Positions 10,201-21,254 of a DNA stretch of 64,000 bases are shown piece after piece. How positions within the stretch are numbered: position 1 is the stretch's first letter; every line of letters begins with the position of its first letter. The stretch comes from Oasisia sp. SBJ-2009 (Eukaryota; Annelida; Polychaeta; Sabellida; Siboglinidae): positions 34,399,324-34,463,323 of the forward strand of contig OZ024861.1 in NCBI GenBank assembly GCA_964017155.1, read 5' to 3'. Below the pieces are notes generated by a model, which did no database searches, was not told the DNA's origin, and saw only the letters and a program-made list of their open reading frames with translations. Position numbers and translations under genes: made by a program.

Positions 10201-13019
10201 GCACGATTACTAACCATTGGGAAAGTGTGCGAAACATTTGTTGACACTCTGGGGAGGGGCACACAACCAGGACACACCAGGATTGGTTTGATGAAAATTA
10301 TGTTGAGATTGTATTACTGCTAGACGAGAGGCGTAGGACACATGACACATTATTGTTCCAACAGACAAGAAACCGAAAACAGCGCTATGCGCAAGCAAAA
10401 TCTAAACTGTAAAAATAGCTACGAGTAATGCAAAATGCCTGGCGGGAAAAGAAAGCTGATGAACTACAACAGCGAGCTGACGAAAATTCTTCAAAAGGAT
10501 TCTTCGCTGCAATCAAAAAGGTGCATGGTCCACGGAAAACTGATGTTGCGCGAATTAGAGGTGCGGAATGTTAACACATTCTCACAGAGAAACCAGCAAT
10601 TGTGTCTTGGTGAAGGTAATATGTCAGCGACCTACTGAATTGCCCAGCAACTGCTAGAAGAAGCACTTGTGTCAGTAGATCAGTACCCAGTCCAGGAAGT
10701 CACGGCAAACCCATTAACATTAGAGGAGATCTTAGATGCCATCAGTCAATAAAATCAGGAAAAACACCAGGACTATATGGGTTACCTGGTGATATCTATA
10801 AATATGGAGGTACAGCTCTTCATGCTCAACTGCTGAAATTATACCGCTTATGTTGGACAGCTAAAGAATTACAACAGATAAAAAATGCTTTGATATTGCA
10901 ATATACAAAAAGAAGGGTGACCGTGGGAATTATCGAGACATTTCACTACTCTCAGTTGCGGGGAAAATAATGGCAAAAGACTACAAACCACTGAAGAGGT
11001 GATCCTCCCAGAAAGCCAATGTGGATTTCGTCGCTCACGCTCTATAATCGAAATGATATTCACCTTACGACAACTACAGGAAAAAGCAGTTGAACAACAA
11101 CAAAGCCTCTACATGGTCTTCATTAACTTGTCCAAAGCTTTTGACACAGTGGACAGGTCAACCTTGTGGATCTTATTAAGGAGATATGGATGTCCCGAGA
11201 CTTTTGTCAAGATAATTCAAGAATGTCATGATGGTATTAAGTAAGGATGTGTCTTGGCACCTACATTGTTCACTCACTCTCTTTCTAGCAGCACTACTGT
11301 CTGCATGTCCGAACACCTTAGTGCAGTAGGTTGCATCCGCACTAGACCTGGTGGAAAATCATTCCAATTGGCTAGACTAAAGGCAAGCACAACAACTCGA
11401 GAAATCTGCATTCATGAACTACATTTTTCATATGATGTTGCTATCGTTGCACATACAGTAGAATACACCAGATAGATATGCAAACAGTTTGAACTACCGG
11501 CAACCCTGTTTGGACTTACAATCAATACAAAGAAACCTGTGACGCTCTACCAACCACCACCCGGACAAACCTCAATCGATCCACATGTTGAAATTTATGG
11601 CACGCCACATGTGGAAATTAAAACCGTATTCATGCTGCCTCTGGAGGCTTTAGAGAACTCTGGAAGCGTGTACATGGTCAGAACATGGTATTACAGTCTC
11701 CTAAAGTGCAATGTGTACAAGGCAGTTGTGCTTCCAACACTACTGTACTCAGCGGAGACATACACTCTCTACCGTCGACACTTTAGAAAATGTCCCGAGT
11801 GCATCTCCGATATCTACGATAAATCATGCGGATCTCAAGGAAAGACCACATTCCAAATGTTAAAGTCTTGAAACGGGCTAATATGACAAGCATAGAAGCC
11901 ACTCTAACAGTTTCATAATTCAGATGGACTTGACATATCATCCGTATGAATGACAGCAGACTCCCAAAGGCTGTGTTCTATGAGCAATTAGCCAAAGGGA
12001 AACGTCTTCATGGTGGCCAACGGCTGCGATACAAAGTAGTCAAACGACACCCAAAGGCTACACACATGGCCGCAGACACCAGGGAGGCTCTTGCACAAGA
12101 TCGACAACAGTGGAGGCATGCCATCACAAAGAAGAGAACCACATTGAAGAAAAGATATCACAAAAATACAAGCATGATCACAATCTATCATCTTCTGTGT
12201 CCACTGCGGGAGAGGCTTTTTAGCTCAGATTGAAAAACTAATATCTCACCGACGAGCAAAACACATGGATGATACCCTACTTTGATGTCATCATCGGGCG
12301 CGATGGACAACAAAGAGAGATACATGACTAGCCGAATACCTGTTTGTGTATTTAGTTGCCTGTGTTGTTAACAATCTGATTTCAGAAGTATTTCTTGATG
12401 ACACCACTGTTATTTGATCTAATATATTGTCATGCCGCAGTAGTAATGTAATTCACCTATGAAACCGTTAGTGTTTCGGCAAGTGTGAAGGAAGCAAGAT
12501 GTTGCATATAATCTTCGCAAATGCTTTTAGTCATTTAAATAGTATTTTAGAATCCCATGTGCCATTTTGTTGGTTCTGCAGATATTTAGCGGCAATTTAA
12601 AAAATAAATTAAATTTGCCTATATGTTAATAACCGTTTTATGTACACACTGTTATATTTGACTGTATTTTGTGAAAACACGTACACGTGAGTAAGCGTAA
12701 GGTGCCCAGGAGTAAGTAGCATACTCAAGTGTTGCTTGGACGAGTACGGTGATGTCGTTTTCGTCACTGGGCGGCACCGCATGCAATGTTCGTTTTACTT
12801 ATGGCTGCCACGAAAAATCCATGTTTGTAAAAGGCATGGCATGTACGTGTTATTATTTTAACACATTGTACTTCAAAATGTGGATGCCATAATGTACATA
12901 TTCAAATGTTGTGCCATGGTAACTGTTGTATTTTCATTTGTTGACAGGCCAATTACAGATGCATCCATCACTGCCTGTTGAACGTTCTACAAAGTGGCAA
13001 CCTCATTCACACCAATTAA
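4051..13019 (+). CDS. Receptor-type protein tyrosine phosphatase, 3' half of catalytic domain, predicted inactive (5' part outside window)
   Basis: Five exons (4051-4185, 4907-5029, 7509-7657, 8209-8344, 12948-13019) join in frame with GT-AG introns into the second half of a classical PTP domain. Family landmarks occur in order: VTQGPLP and [44 protein letters not shown], then MVQNE and the C-terminal helix. Active PTPs cleave phosphotyrosine using a WPD-loop Asp, the Cys of HCX5R and its Arg. Here the loop is WPAC (Ala at 7557-7559) and the signature is HCSSGVDQT (Cys 7653-7655 kept, Arg replaced by Gln at 8222-8224). Intact frame and splice sites argue against a simple pseudogene. The wording is closest to single-domain, FN3-ectodomain (R3-like) receptors. 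Upstream exons (pTyr loop, membrane segment, ectodomain) are not in the window. The protein should lie on the cytoplasmic side of the plasma membrane and may bind phosphotyrosine or act as a scaffold; that role is inference. Confidence 0.85.
4344..4674. repeat. (TA)n microsatellite cluster
   Basis: Pure TA tracts at about 4344-4399 and 4590-4674 are separated by imperfect copies of ATATGCACACATATACATATAAAATCAACTA-type sequence (two copies, near 4390 and 4470). This lies inside an intron of the phosphatase gene. Confidence 0.9.
4907..5029 (+). CDS. RPTP exon: C(D)HYWP segment
   Basis: 123 bp, 41 codons, phase 0 at both ends. The acceptor is TGTTACTCTTGCAG and the donor is GTCAGT. It encodes [17 protein letters not shown] and ends [12 protein letters not shown], matching the PTP segment with the conserved (K/R)C..YWP motif and the strand before the WPD loop. 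Confidence 0.85.
5360..5960 (-). mobile_element. LINE linker/RT-proximal fragment
   Basis: The minus-strand ORF at 5656-5850 reads [19 protein letters not shown] followed by [10 protein letters not shown], the endonuclease-to-RT linker found in CR1/jockey-like LINEs ('..Y...I....D.K.L......L'). Flanking sequence is degenerate. It is intronic and dead. Confidence 0.55.
6068..6395 (+). repeat. tRNA-derived SINE with intact A and B boxes
   Basis: Box A TAGCGCAGTGG (6069-6079) and box B GGTTCGAACCC (6120-6130) match the pol III consensus exactly at normal spacing. A tRNA-unrelated body follows (AACCTTGGGCAATGTGTTCA; GAGTACCTGGCTATTGACAG) and the 3' end reads GCGCTTATATAAGAATT, a tail type shared with LINE/SINE 3' ends such as the one near 48740. 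Both promoter boxes are intact, so the copy is relatively young. Confidence 0.75.
6396..7167. other. Intronic sequence, nothing recognised
   Basis: No exon or mobile element is recognised. The short ORFs here have no family motifs. Confidence 0.4.
7168..7222. repeat. (TA)n microsatellite
   Basis: Uninterrupted TA dinucleotides of about 55 bp directly precede a hAT terminal fragment. Confidence 0.95.
7240..7400 (+). mobile_element. Solo right end of a hAT element
   Basis: Repeated TTTTACTTAAGTA motifs end in ACGTGTTACAGCATTG. The right end of the full hAT at 29527-41473 reads ACTTGTTACGGCACTG after the same motif array. No matching left end or target duplication is seen, so this is a truncated copy. 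It ends 108 bp before the acceptor of the exon that carries the phosphatase Cys. Confidence 0.7.
7509..7657 (+). CDS. RPTP exon: WPD loop and catalytic Cys
   Basis: 149 bp, starting in phase 0 and ending after two bases of a Ser codon (AG). The acceptor is CTTTTACTTTTAG and the donor is GTAAGC. It encodes [18 protein letters not shown] and ends [11 protein letters not shown]. The general-acid Asp of the WPD loop is Ala (GCC at 7557-7559) and the following His is Cys (TGT). The nucleophile codon TGC is at 7653-7655. Confidence 0.88.
8209..8344 (+). CDS. RPTP exon: P-loop second half
   Basis: 136 bp. The acceptor is CATTATTTTGTGCAG and the donor is GTACGA. The first T completes the split Ser codon, giving [17 protein letters not shown]. 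The conserved Arg of CX5R is Gln (CAG at 8222-8224) and the preceding Gly is Asp (GAC). The exon continues through [14 protein letters not shown] to the Q-loop MVQNE. The combined length with the previous exon (285 bp) is a multiple of three. Confidence 0.88.
8345..9149. other. Intron, nothing recognised
   Basis: Unassigned part of the last phosphatase intron. A short open stretch after an AG at 8760 was considered as an exon and rejected. Confidence 0.4.
9150..12315 (+). mobile_element. Near full-length but degenerate LINE (endonuclease plus reverse transcriptase)
   Basis: Domains occur in order on the plus strand. The AP-endonuclease is at about 9330-10070 ([20 protein letters not shown], then [20 protein letters not shown], and [20 protein letters not shown] with the catalytic D.H). 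The RT is at 10680-11560 ([37 protein letters not shown]). The C-terminal tail is at 11940-12240 ([20 protein letters not shown]). The YADD box is eroded to YDVAI near 11435. Stops and frameshifts separate every block, so it cannot make a protein. It sits in the last intron of the phosphatase gene in the same orientation. The family resembles LINEs often annotated as craniofacial-development-protein-2-like in invertebrates. Confidence 0.85.
12948..13019 (+). CDS. RPTP terminal exon with stop
   Basis: The acceptor CATTTGTTGACAG is followed by 23 codons and TAA at 13017-13019. It encodes [18 protein letters not shown], the amphipathic C-terminal helix that follows the Q-loop in PTP domains ('..QY.F.H.C.L' pattern). 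Phase 0 matches the preceding exon. The 4.6-kb intron before it is mostly a LINE. The second Q-loop glutamine is Asn here (NEAN). Confidence 0.78.
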   Translation, partial: ANYRCIHHCLLNVLQSGNLIHTN

Positions 13020-13151
13020 TACAAGGACGACACCATTTAGATTGTGAGCAGTCAACAGGCTCCTTGAGTCAGCATACATGTTTGCCGGATTTCAAAAACT
13101 TGGGCATTTTGCGCTCAAGAATCAATGTTAATTGCAGTGTTAATAATCCAT

Positions 13152-13157
13152 AATAAA
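13152..13157 (+). promoter_or_regulatory. Polyadenylation signal AATAAA
   Basis: It lies about 130 bp after the phosphatase stop codon, in the expected orientation. Further AATAA-type repeats near 13245-13262 could also serve. Confidence 0.5.
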
Positions 13158-13269
13158 TGGCAACTTTGTACGTAACACTTATAATATAGGTAGACCCACC
13201 TTTGCACCTGAGGTAGCTCACGTGGGTGTATAATAATAACATGAATAATAATAATAATAAAACTTGTAT

Positions 13270-14095
13270 AGCCATTTTATTCTAGAGAATTCGCGGTGAA
13301 TGGGGTCAGGCAAGAGTCGTCATTGGTGCATGAGACCGCCGAACGACTAAGGATGGAATATGGTTTAAATAAATGTTTCTATATGTTTTAGTATATTTTA
13401 CAAAATAGCTTCAACGATGTTGTGGAAAAACATATTGAACTAGTCGTGGTTCATGTATAAGTTGTAATAATACATAGTGAATTTATTTTGTATAGAAGGA
13501 TAACTTACCCCGGTAATTGTATTCTATGATGGCATGCTCTGGAAGAATGTATCAGTATATAATCGGACAAGGGCTTTGTAGCATTGTATTGTAATCGTAC
13601 AGAATAATTAATAAATAAAAAGTGTAGAATAACTTACAATGTGGTGGTATGCTGTTGAGTGTGAGAGTGTCGATGTTAGGCATTCAGTACGTTTTTCTGC
13701 ATTTTGTGAATGGTTAGCGTGAACGGACCGACATTATTTTGCAGCTATTATGAATATATATTTACATCACATTATGATAATGAGTTTCGTTTGTGGGAGA
13801 AATACAAAATTATGGAATATTTGCGTATCAAAGCGCTGCCTACAATCGGTAATAAAGACGAACTATAATAGCCCTGGCGTTTTGGTGCGCCGTATGTTTG
13901 CATTGAACAAAAGGCCAGCGCTGAAGATGTGATTGCTAAAGCGCGCAGCAATACCGCAAGTTATTGAGTGTAGAAGGCACTGTTTTCCAAGATCATCTGG
14001 CTGATTAAAATAGCAACTGGGTGGCGGACGAGAATGAGCATGTGGCCCTGTGAATTAACAGAATACCGTGTATAGTACAGTGAGCGAGAAAACGT
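13270..14095. other. Unassigned intergenic sequence
   Basis: Apart from short open stretches near 13750-13930 I recognise no gene or repeat. Confidence 0.35.
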
Positions 14096-14097
14096 CT

Positions 14098-14330
14098 ACT
14101 GTCAGACAATCAAGGAAAGAAACAGATGGAAAAGCCTTTTCATACGTTGACATCAAGTGACTGAAGGAGGTGTTCTACCATCCCATACCCCATGATGCGC
14201 CATACTGTTTTATGAAGGTAGACTCCATCCCATCCATGAACATCCATCATTATCCCTATCAAATACGGGTATGCATCAAGGAGGACAGTGTGAAGATTGT
14301 CAGCAGTTACTGTACTTGTTTTTCGGTGTG
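14098..14330 (+). pseudogene. Fragment of a SWIM-zinc-finger protein (YqaJ-associated type)
   Basis: In one frame the sequence gives DGKAFSYVDIK, an in-frame TGA at about 14158, LKEVFYHPIPHDAPYCFMKV, then YPYQIRVCIKEDSVK and VSSYCTCF. The order 'S.W...V.YH ... YC..K ... P..VWVC....G.V..AYCTC' is typical of invertebrate proteins with a SWIM finger (CxCx(n)CxH) beside a YqaJ-like nuclease. Here the TGA takes the place of the usual Trp and only the CxC half of the finger is present before a GGTGTGG donor-like site and a MITE. I judge it a broken exon; the assignment rests on motif memory. Confidence 0.5.
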
Positions 14331-14331
14331 G

Positions 14332-14622
14332 AGGTCCCAGATTCGACTAAACGCATACCCCGCATGCACGTGCAAGCGCAGTCCCGCTTTTGTCTGCTCT
14401 GACGTAGTGTTCCAGACATACATCACGCCCGGGCCGAATTTCCTCAAAATGCTTACCGCGCATGCACTTTATGTAAAACTTGCGAATACCCATCATATTG
14501 AAATACTTGATATACTACTAACCGAAACTATGTTTGTAAGAGCACAGAACCCATGCATGCTACCGTTGCGGTCCCAGATTCGGCAGATTCGTGCCAAATC
14601 TGGGCCCGGCCGATTCTGGGAC
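14332..14622. mobile_element. MITE-like element with GGTCCCAGATTCG termini
   Basis: The left end GGTCCCAGATTCG (about 14332) and the right end CCGATTCTGGGACC (about 14609-14622) are inverted, with one or two mismatches. A further GGTCCCAGATTCGG at 14570 pairs with the same right end, forming an internal hairpin. It lies immediately after the SWIM fragment and may have truncated it. Confidence 0.5.
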
Positions 14623-14871
14623 CAACACACCGGGTATGCACTTATTGCATTTTTCAATGATTGACAGATCAGCATTACATTACCCCAGAGAAAAAATAAT
14701 CATAATGACATAATAATACGTTAACATATGAATTTGAATACCTTTATTTCATGTTGAAAACACAATGTACATACAATTGTGCAGTAGTATGAAGTATGTA
14801 AGAATGTAAGTAAATAGTTTGGATGAAATAATGCAATAATATGAAATAAATATGTAAAATGTAAACAATGA

Positions 14872-15103
<232 letters not shown>

Positions 15104-15104
15104 A

Positions 15105-15790
15105 GAGTGTGTTTACATCTACCGTCGTGTTGACCTCCAAAAGTGCGTCAGTGAAAAAAATAAAGTAAAGCTTGCTCGCGTAGTTAATACAGCAAGCAAT
15201 TTAATTGGCAACAATCAAAAACAGCTGTCCAGCATATATAAAGATGCACTGAAAAGGAAATCAACACAAATTATCTATGATCCTGCTCATCCTCTTAATC
15301 AAGCCTTTCAGAAACTGCCATCAGGGAGACGCCTAAAAGTGCCATTAGCCAAAAAAAATCTCTTCAAAAAATCTTTGTACCCTCTGCTATTTTAATTTTA
15401 AATGCTAAATTATAATGCTGTTTTCAACGAGTCATTAATACATTTTATGTGTCTCATATTCTTATGGTAACTCTTTATTTAATCTTATTTATTTATCAAT
15501 TTTAGTATTATGTTATTGCTAATGTTATTGTCTCCAATCAGACACCCATTTTAAGAAATTATACATGCTTATTTATTTATTTTTCTTAGTAGCTATTTTT
15601 ATTCGTAATTTATTATGATACTTTACCTATTTTAGTGATGACTATATTTACTATCATTTTATATTGTATTGACAATTGTAGATATGATTCACCAATGTTT
15701 TTATTACTGTCATTTTATGTGTGACTAAAGAAAATTTCCCGTTTTTAATATGTTTTTAAACGGATAATAAAGTTCTTTGAATCTTTGATT
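15105..15790 (+). mobile_element. LINE 3' end
   Basis: The C-terminal tail of a non-LTR RT ORF reads AHPLNQAFQKLPSGRRLKVP followed by KKSLYPLLF-type sequence to about 15395. An AT-rich 3' UTR follows, ending in GGATAATAAAGTTCTTTGAATC near 15765-15785, the standard tail of this LINE class (compare 42880-42915). It is 5'-truncated. Confidence 0.7.
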
Positions 15791-16161
15791 CTTAAAGACA
15801 CAATAATTGTTTAGCAGAAATATAAACATTTCGAAGAGATACCATCAACTCCACAATTATGTTGTGTGGGTAAAGTGTGTATTATTTTCTTTACTGCCTC
15901 TTCATATACATTGTTTATCTTAAAAGTTGAGTTTTTATTTGTCTATTTAGATAACAACTAAAATATTTAGTGCTTTCATACTAGATATCATTTTAAAAAG
16001 TATGAGCTATATTTGTGAAATAGTTATTAAATGTATGAGCAATTTTCTTTTGTCTGCCATTTGATTGCCATTGTCTTCCAAATGAATTGGAAAACGTTTT
16101 AGTATGTTTTTTGACAGACATTCATTTATTGTTTTCCAGGTATTTCGTATATCATTCTTAA

Positions 16162-17388
16162 AGGACAAAAAAGTTAACTGTTTCGTGGCATACACCTAAT
16201 AGAGTTAATATAAAGTAACAATTTCCACATTATACTCAATTTTTTAACGCCAGCGGTTTACCAGAAAAATATTTTTAACACCCAGCCATCCAAATACTAT
16301 AATAATAATGGTTTATTTCATTCTCTGGGCAATCAATACAGATTGAAATAGGTACATAAAACATGCAAAATATATTTGTTAAAATAGATTGAAATAATAT
16401 ATAATTTAAAACATTAGCATAAACATAAAATTAATTAAAAAAGTAGAGAATAATTTATTTGAAATGCATCTATAAAGGTAATTTAAATAGGTTAAGACAT
16501 TAAAACATATTTTCTGTGGTTATTTAACTAAACTTATAAAAATACTTTAATAAAATATTTTAATAAATACTTTAAAACATTAAAATAAATAGATCTAAAG
16601 AATAAATTAAGGTTTTACAATATTTTACACATTTCCATCTATATCAGCATTCACGAAAGTTTGCAAAGTGTCTATGCGCTATCCCATCTTAGACGAAGAA
16701 TGACGTCACGGCGGTGAGACCCTCTCCACGTAGATTCCCTGCATGGGGTTTGGCTGTTGTCATGAAATGGCTGCAACTCGGCAACGCGCGTAACATGCTG
16801 ATGACGGTAAATATAAAGTTGTCTATTATTGTTATCGCTGAAATCATCCCATCAACTGATGTCTAATTCAAAGCATTTCTCCTCAAAATGGACCGAGCAA
16901 AGTGAACTGTATTTGGACTGGAGGGATTCCAAACAGTACGCCCGCAAATCACCAATGTGAATCCATTGCTTCAATACTACCGGTTGTTTCAACTATTATT
17001 GCAACCGTATGCCGAACAGTAAGGGATAATTACTAAAGTTTACCATAGATTTAACCACAGATTTAGATATACGTCTATAAGCAGCTGCTAGATGTCACGC
17101 CAACTGAACGAACTGTCGAAGACTCGAAGTTGTTGACCCTTAACAACGTCGCAAGAAGCTGACCGGCTTCAACAGAGACATAGAATGCCGCGCGCTGAAT
17201 GGCCAAGCCAAGTTAACCCTTCACCTATGGCGGCGTCTAGACCATCGTGGATTTCGTTAGAATTTGAGACTTTAAAGTCATATTCTGAGTAAACCGCTGA
17301 CGTTAAAAAGTTGAGTATATGTGGAAATTGTTACTTTGTATAAACTCTATTAGGTGTATGACGCGAAACCGTAGTCTTTTTTTGTCCT
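16162..17388 (-). mobile_element. Kolobok-like TTAA-flanked DNA transposon with THAP remnant, copy A
   Basis: TTAA occurs at both boundaries (16158-16161 and 17389-17392). The ends are long inverted repeats beginning AGGACAAAAAA and sharing ATACACCTAATAGAGTT and AATTTCCACATA-type sequence. Read on the minus strand, the interior contains YCSAYGCNNS and, downstream, CSVHFEEKCFELD, which are the C-x4-C and C-x2-H halves of a THAP zinc finger. TTAA targets plus THAP fit the Kolobok superfamily. No transposase core remains. An AT-rich insertion (about 16290-16640) interrupts the element. It is inserted in LINE-alpha. Confidence 0.7.
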
Positions 17389-17584
17389 TTAAAAAGTGAA
17401 AAACGATTCAAAATAAATTTGCTTAACCGCCCGAATGTTTTTTATTTAATATTGTGTTATAGGGTTTTAGATTAATTTTAATAGTTTAATAATTATTTGA
17501 ACTAGGATTTGTTCATTTTAATTGTTCGTACATTTTGTCTCGATATATGATTGATGCTAACAGACCATGGGTGATCCATAAATT

Positions 17585-19652
17585 TGATTGGAAAAAACAA
17601 CGATAAATCTGGCAATTCGCTACATTTCAAAAATAATAATGCTATAATTAAAGATCCTGATCAAATATCTAATGCATTTTGTAATTTCTTTACAAATGTT
17701 GGCCCAAGCCACGCCACTGCAATACCTCAATCCAAACAACAATTTACATCTTATCTTCAGAATTGCCCTAAACGTAATTCAAATAGTATGTTCATGACCC
17801 CAACCGATGCAGGTGAGACCAGACAAATTATAAAGTCCCTTCAACCTAAGAAAAGTACAAGTCACGACAATTTGAGTCCGCTTGTTATAAAGTTATTTGG
17901 TGAACAAATAGCTATGCCTTTATCTATTTTAATAAACATATCAGTGTATGAGGGAATAGTACCAGATGAATTGAAAATTATACCTGTCCATATAAGTCAA
18001 ACGCTAAAGACGATATTTTTAATTACAGACCTCTATTATTGTTACCTTCAATTTTTTTTTAATACTGGGAAAAGTTGTATATAAAAGGACTTTTCATTTC
18101 ATTCAAACTAATAAAATATTAAATAATAACTAATATGGTTTTCGTGAAAAACATTCAACAATAAATGCGATAACCGCACTTACTCGTGATGTTATAAAAG
18201 CTTTGGAAAATTCAGACTCGGTCCTTGGTGTTTTCTTGGATTTAAGTAAAGCATTCGATACAACTGATCACCAAATGTTATTATATAAACTTGAAGTTTA
18301 TGGAATAAGGGGTATTCCTCTCAAATGGTTTAAAAGTTGTCTGTTAAATCGGAAACAATATATTAAATATAAGAATAGTGATTCGCTTCAACGGGACATC
18401 ACATACGGCGCCCCCCGCAGGGATCTATACTGGGTGCGCTCCTGTTTATAATATACATAAATGATCTCCCGTTTTGTGTATAGCTTTGTAAAGCTATATT
18501 ATTTTTTAGCTGACTGCTTTCGTGCAAATAAATTATTTCTAAATATTCCCAAAACGAAATGCACGTTATTCTGTAGATCCCCTCCTCCTGAGAATGAAGA
18601 ACTTATTTTAACAATGTCTAATACAGTTATCCAGCGTATGAAGTGTGTAAAATTGTTAGGTCTTCATATTGATGAAACACTTGATTGGCACAAACACATA
18701 AACAAATGCAAAAATAAATTAACCAGTGCTTTATATGTAATCAATAAAATTAACAACTACCTTCCTGTTTATTACACTTTAGTTTACCCTTATTGACATA
18801 CGGAATCATCTTGTGGGGGTCTACATATAGAACGTACTTGACAAAATAATTTATTATCCAAACCAAAATAGTTCGTTCCATACTCAAAAGAAATTATTGG
18901 GAACATTTTCACCCCCTCTTTACGTGCTTAACAATTATTAAATTGAATGATGTATACGAACTGTAAATTGGAAAATTTATGTATAATTATGTTCACACGA
19001 GTGTACCTCATTATTTATCCGATATTTTTACATTTACCCATGACATTCACATTCACGAAACTACAAACCTATACATAAGTCCTTTTACTTCTTCTAATAG
19101 TTTATTTTTGATAAAGGTCCATTGATATGGAACAGAATTCCGTTTACCATCCAGCAAAAAAAACATAAAAGTTATGCAGTATCACTAAAAGCAATTGTTG
19201 TAAAAGGGTATGAAGAGCTAGCTGAAGCTTATTCAATATAAAATACTTGTTCATATACGTATGTAATTGTATCCTTGTCATTGTCGGTAGTTCGTATTAC
19301 TAAGCGTTTGCTATACATGTTAATTGAACATTTATTATTGAATATTACTGTTACGTTTTACATACTTGGTCAGTTATAAAAACTAGAAGTATGTGTTACA
19401 TGTGAAATTACTATTATAACATTATTGTTTATACAGCTGTGGTAACGTTGGCAGCGACCAGTTAAATTTATGAGAAATGGTTTCATAATAATTATTATTA
19501 TCTACACCAACTAGTAACAGCCTTAATTGGCTCCGCTGTCTGCCCGGAATCGTACATTATGTAATTGATTGTTACATTTTTAGTTTAAACATACTGTTTG
19601 CTTTGTACGATTCCCAAAATAAATATTCATTCATTCATTCATTCATTCATTC
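17585..19652 (+). mobile_element. LINE-beta: 5'-truncated LINE with (ATTC)n tail
   Basis: It starts abruptly in the linker (IGKNNDKSGNSLHFKNNN), continues into the RT (PKKSTSHDNLSPLVIKLFGE; SVLGVFLDLSKAFDTTDHQM; TYGAP) and then, at about 18470, jumps past the YADD catalytic box to the thumb region (LNIPKTKCTLFCRSP; KLLGLHIDETLDWHKHINKC). The C-terminus decays to about 19245. A 3' UTR ends in AATAAATATTCATTCATTC at 19618-19652, the tail microsatellite. The missing catalytic box and several stops make it inactive. It lies inside LINE-alpha in the opposite orientation. Confidence 0.82.
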
Positions 19653-20770
19653 AAGTTGAGTTCTTATGTTTGCATCTATTAAATTTTACTAAATTGTTTG
19701 GCATATGTATAGTTTGAACACGTATCATAGTTACTATTTGGGTCAGCAGTTGGATTTTATTTAGTTTGTCATAAATGTTACCTGATTTTACTTCATTCAT
19801 AACACTTATCATTGCGTCCGCATTTACGGTATTTATTTTTACATATTTAGCAGGGGAATGTAATTTTTCAGTTGTATGCATAATCATAAAATATGGTTGG
19901 TAATAAAAAAATCGTTTAGTTAATATTCCTGCGGTATTTTCTAATATTGGTTTATGAAGTCTACAAAATAAATGATCTATCAGAGTTCCAGTTATTCTAG
20001 TTAATCTAGTGGGTAGGGTTATTTGAGGGTACTGACTATGCGATAGCATCGTGTCAAAGAAGCTACTAAACATGTAATTTTCATTTAGTTTAAGTAAGTT
20101 AATATTAAAGTCCCCAGCAATGATGATATCATTATTATGGTTGTCTTTTGTCGATACAATTGGAGTAAGTTCATCAATAAATACGTTTAAGTCTTCATTT
20201 CGCGTTCCCGAAGATCGATATATAAAATTATTTCCAATAGTAAACGTCTTAGATCAAGTATTACCCTATACATTACCTATCAACCCTTCCCAGTGTTCAT
20301 AGGTATTGAGGTTATTGTTATTTTTTATTTATACTTATCATCTACATAAAATTATATTATCAGCCTTCCTTTGCTGGTACATGTTTTACTTTGTGATATA
20401 CAGTCATAACCTTGTAAATGAAATGGCGATATATATCCTCACTTTCATCTATCCATGTCTCTTGAAGACATATTACACTAAACGTAAAGTTTACAATATT
20501 TAGTTCTTCTATGAATGCCTCAAGTTAAGAAAACTTGGCACTTACAGACTATATATTTGTACTTAAAATACTAATATAGTTTTTATTTTCCTTAGCTAAC
20601 TTACGAAACTGGTCGAAATCATAGTATGACGAACTACGAATGATTTGTTGCTCGTTTATGCCAGTTTCATTTTCATTGATACGTAATATATTTGTTAAGC
20701 AGTTATTTAGAATACCTCCTGAATAGGACACGAAAACTTAATCCGAAGTAATTTTCGATTAATTGAAATT

Positions 20771-21254
20771 ATTTCGTTATACTGTAATTAAGTCTTTGTA
20801 TAAAGATATTTTGATAGATATACGGAATACAATTAATTGAGTTGTACATTTCAAAGCACATTACAGTTCTTGGTAAAGTGTTAATATATGTGAATACTTG
20901 TAATTGAGTAGATACAAACATCGCATTGATTTCAATAAAAAAAACATAATAAAAAAAGGAAATGCTAATTAGGCTCTGAGTTAATGACATCATGAGGTGT
21001 TCATAGGGTGGAAATACTTCAATTGAAATATATGTTTAGCCGATTTAAAAAGCCTGCACATAACGATAGCGCAGTCAACAATAATTGTGTCTGTGGCACT
21101 CTATGCATAGTGATACAACCAAAATAATGTATATCTACACATAGTGGTAGCACTGTAAACAAAACTGTATCCACATAAAGTGTTAGGTTAGGCAACATAA
21201 TCATACAAATATATTACGTATAACTGAAGATAACTATGGCGTAGTCAAAAAAGT
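20771..21254. other. AT-rich spacer
   Basis: Nothing recognised. It may be the 5' remainder of LINE-alpha. Confidence 0.35.

Larger units (their letters stand above)
15985..20770 (-). mobile_element. LINE-alpha: minus-strand LINE broken by two later insertions
   Basis: On the minus strand the pieces run 5' to 3'. The endonuclease N-terminus is at 20731-20549 (FRKLAKENKNYISILSTNI). The endonuclease end is at 20073-19651 (FSSFFDTMLSHSQYPQITLP; GTLIDHLFCR). The linker start is at 17560-17400 (WITHGLLASIIYRDKMYEQL). The linker end is at 16195-16007 (FKNDIRNTWKTINECLSKN). The gaps correspond exactly to LINE-beta (17585-19652) and a TTAA-flanked DNA element (16162-17388). Removing the latter rejoins the frame at the TTAA as ...NRFSLF/KNDIRNTW. 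The RT domain itself is missing downstream. The element is dead, and its order of insertion can be read from the nesting. Confidence 0.75.
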
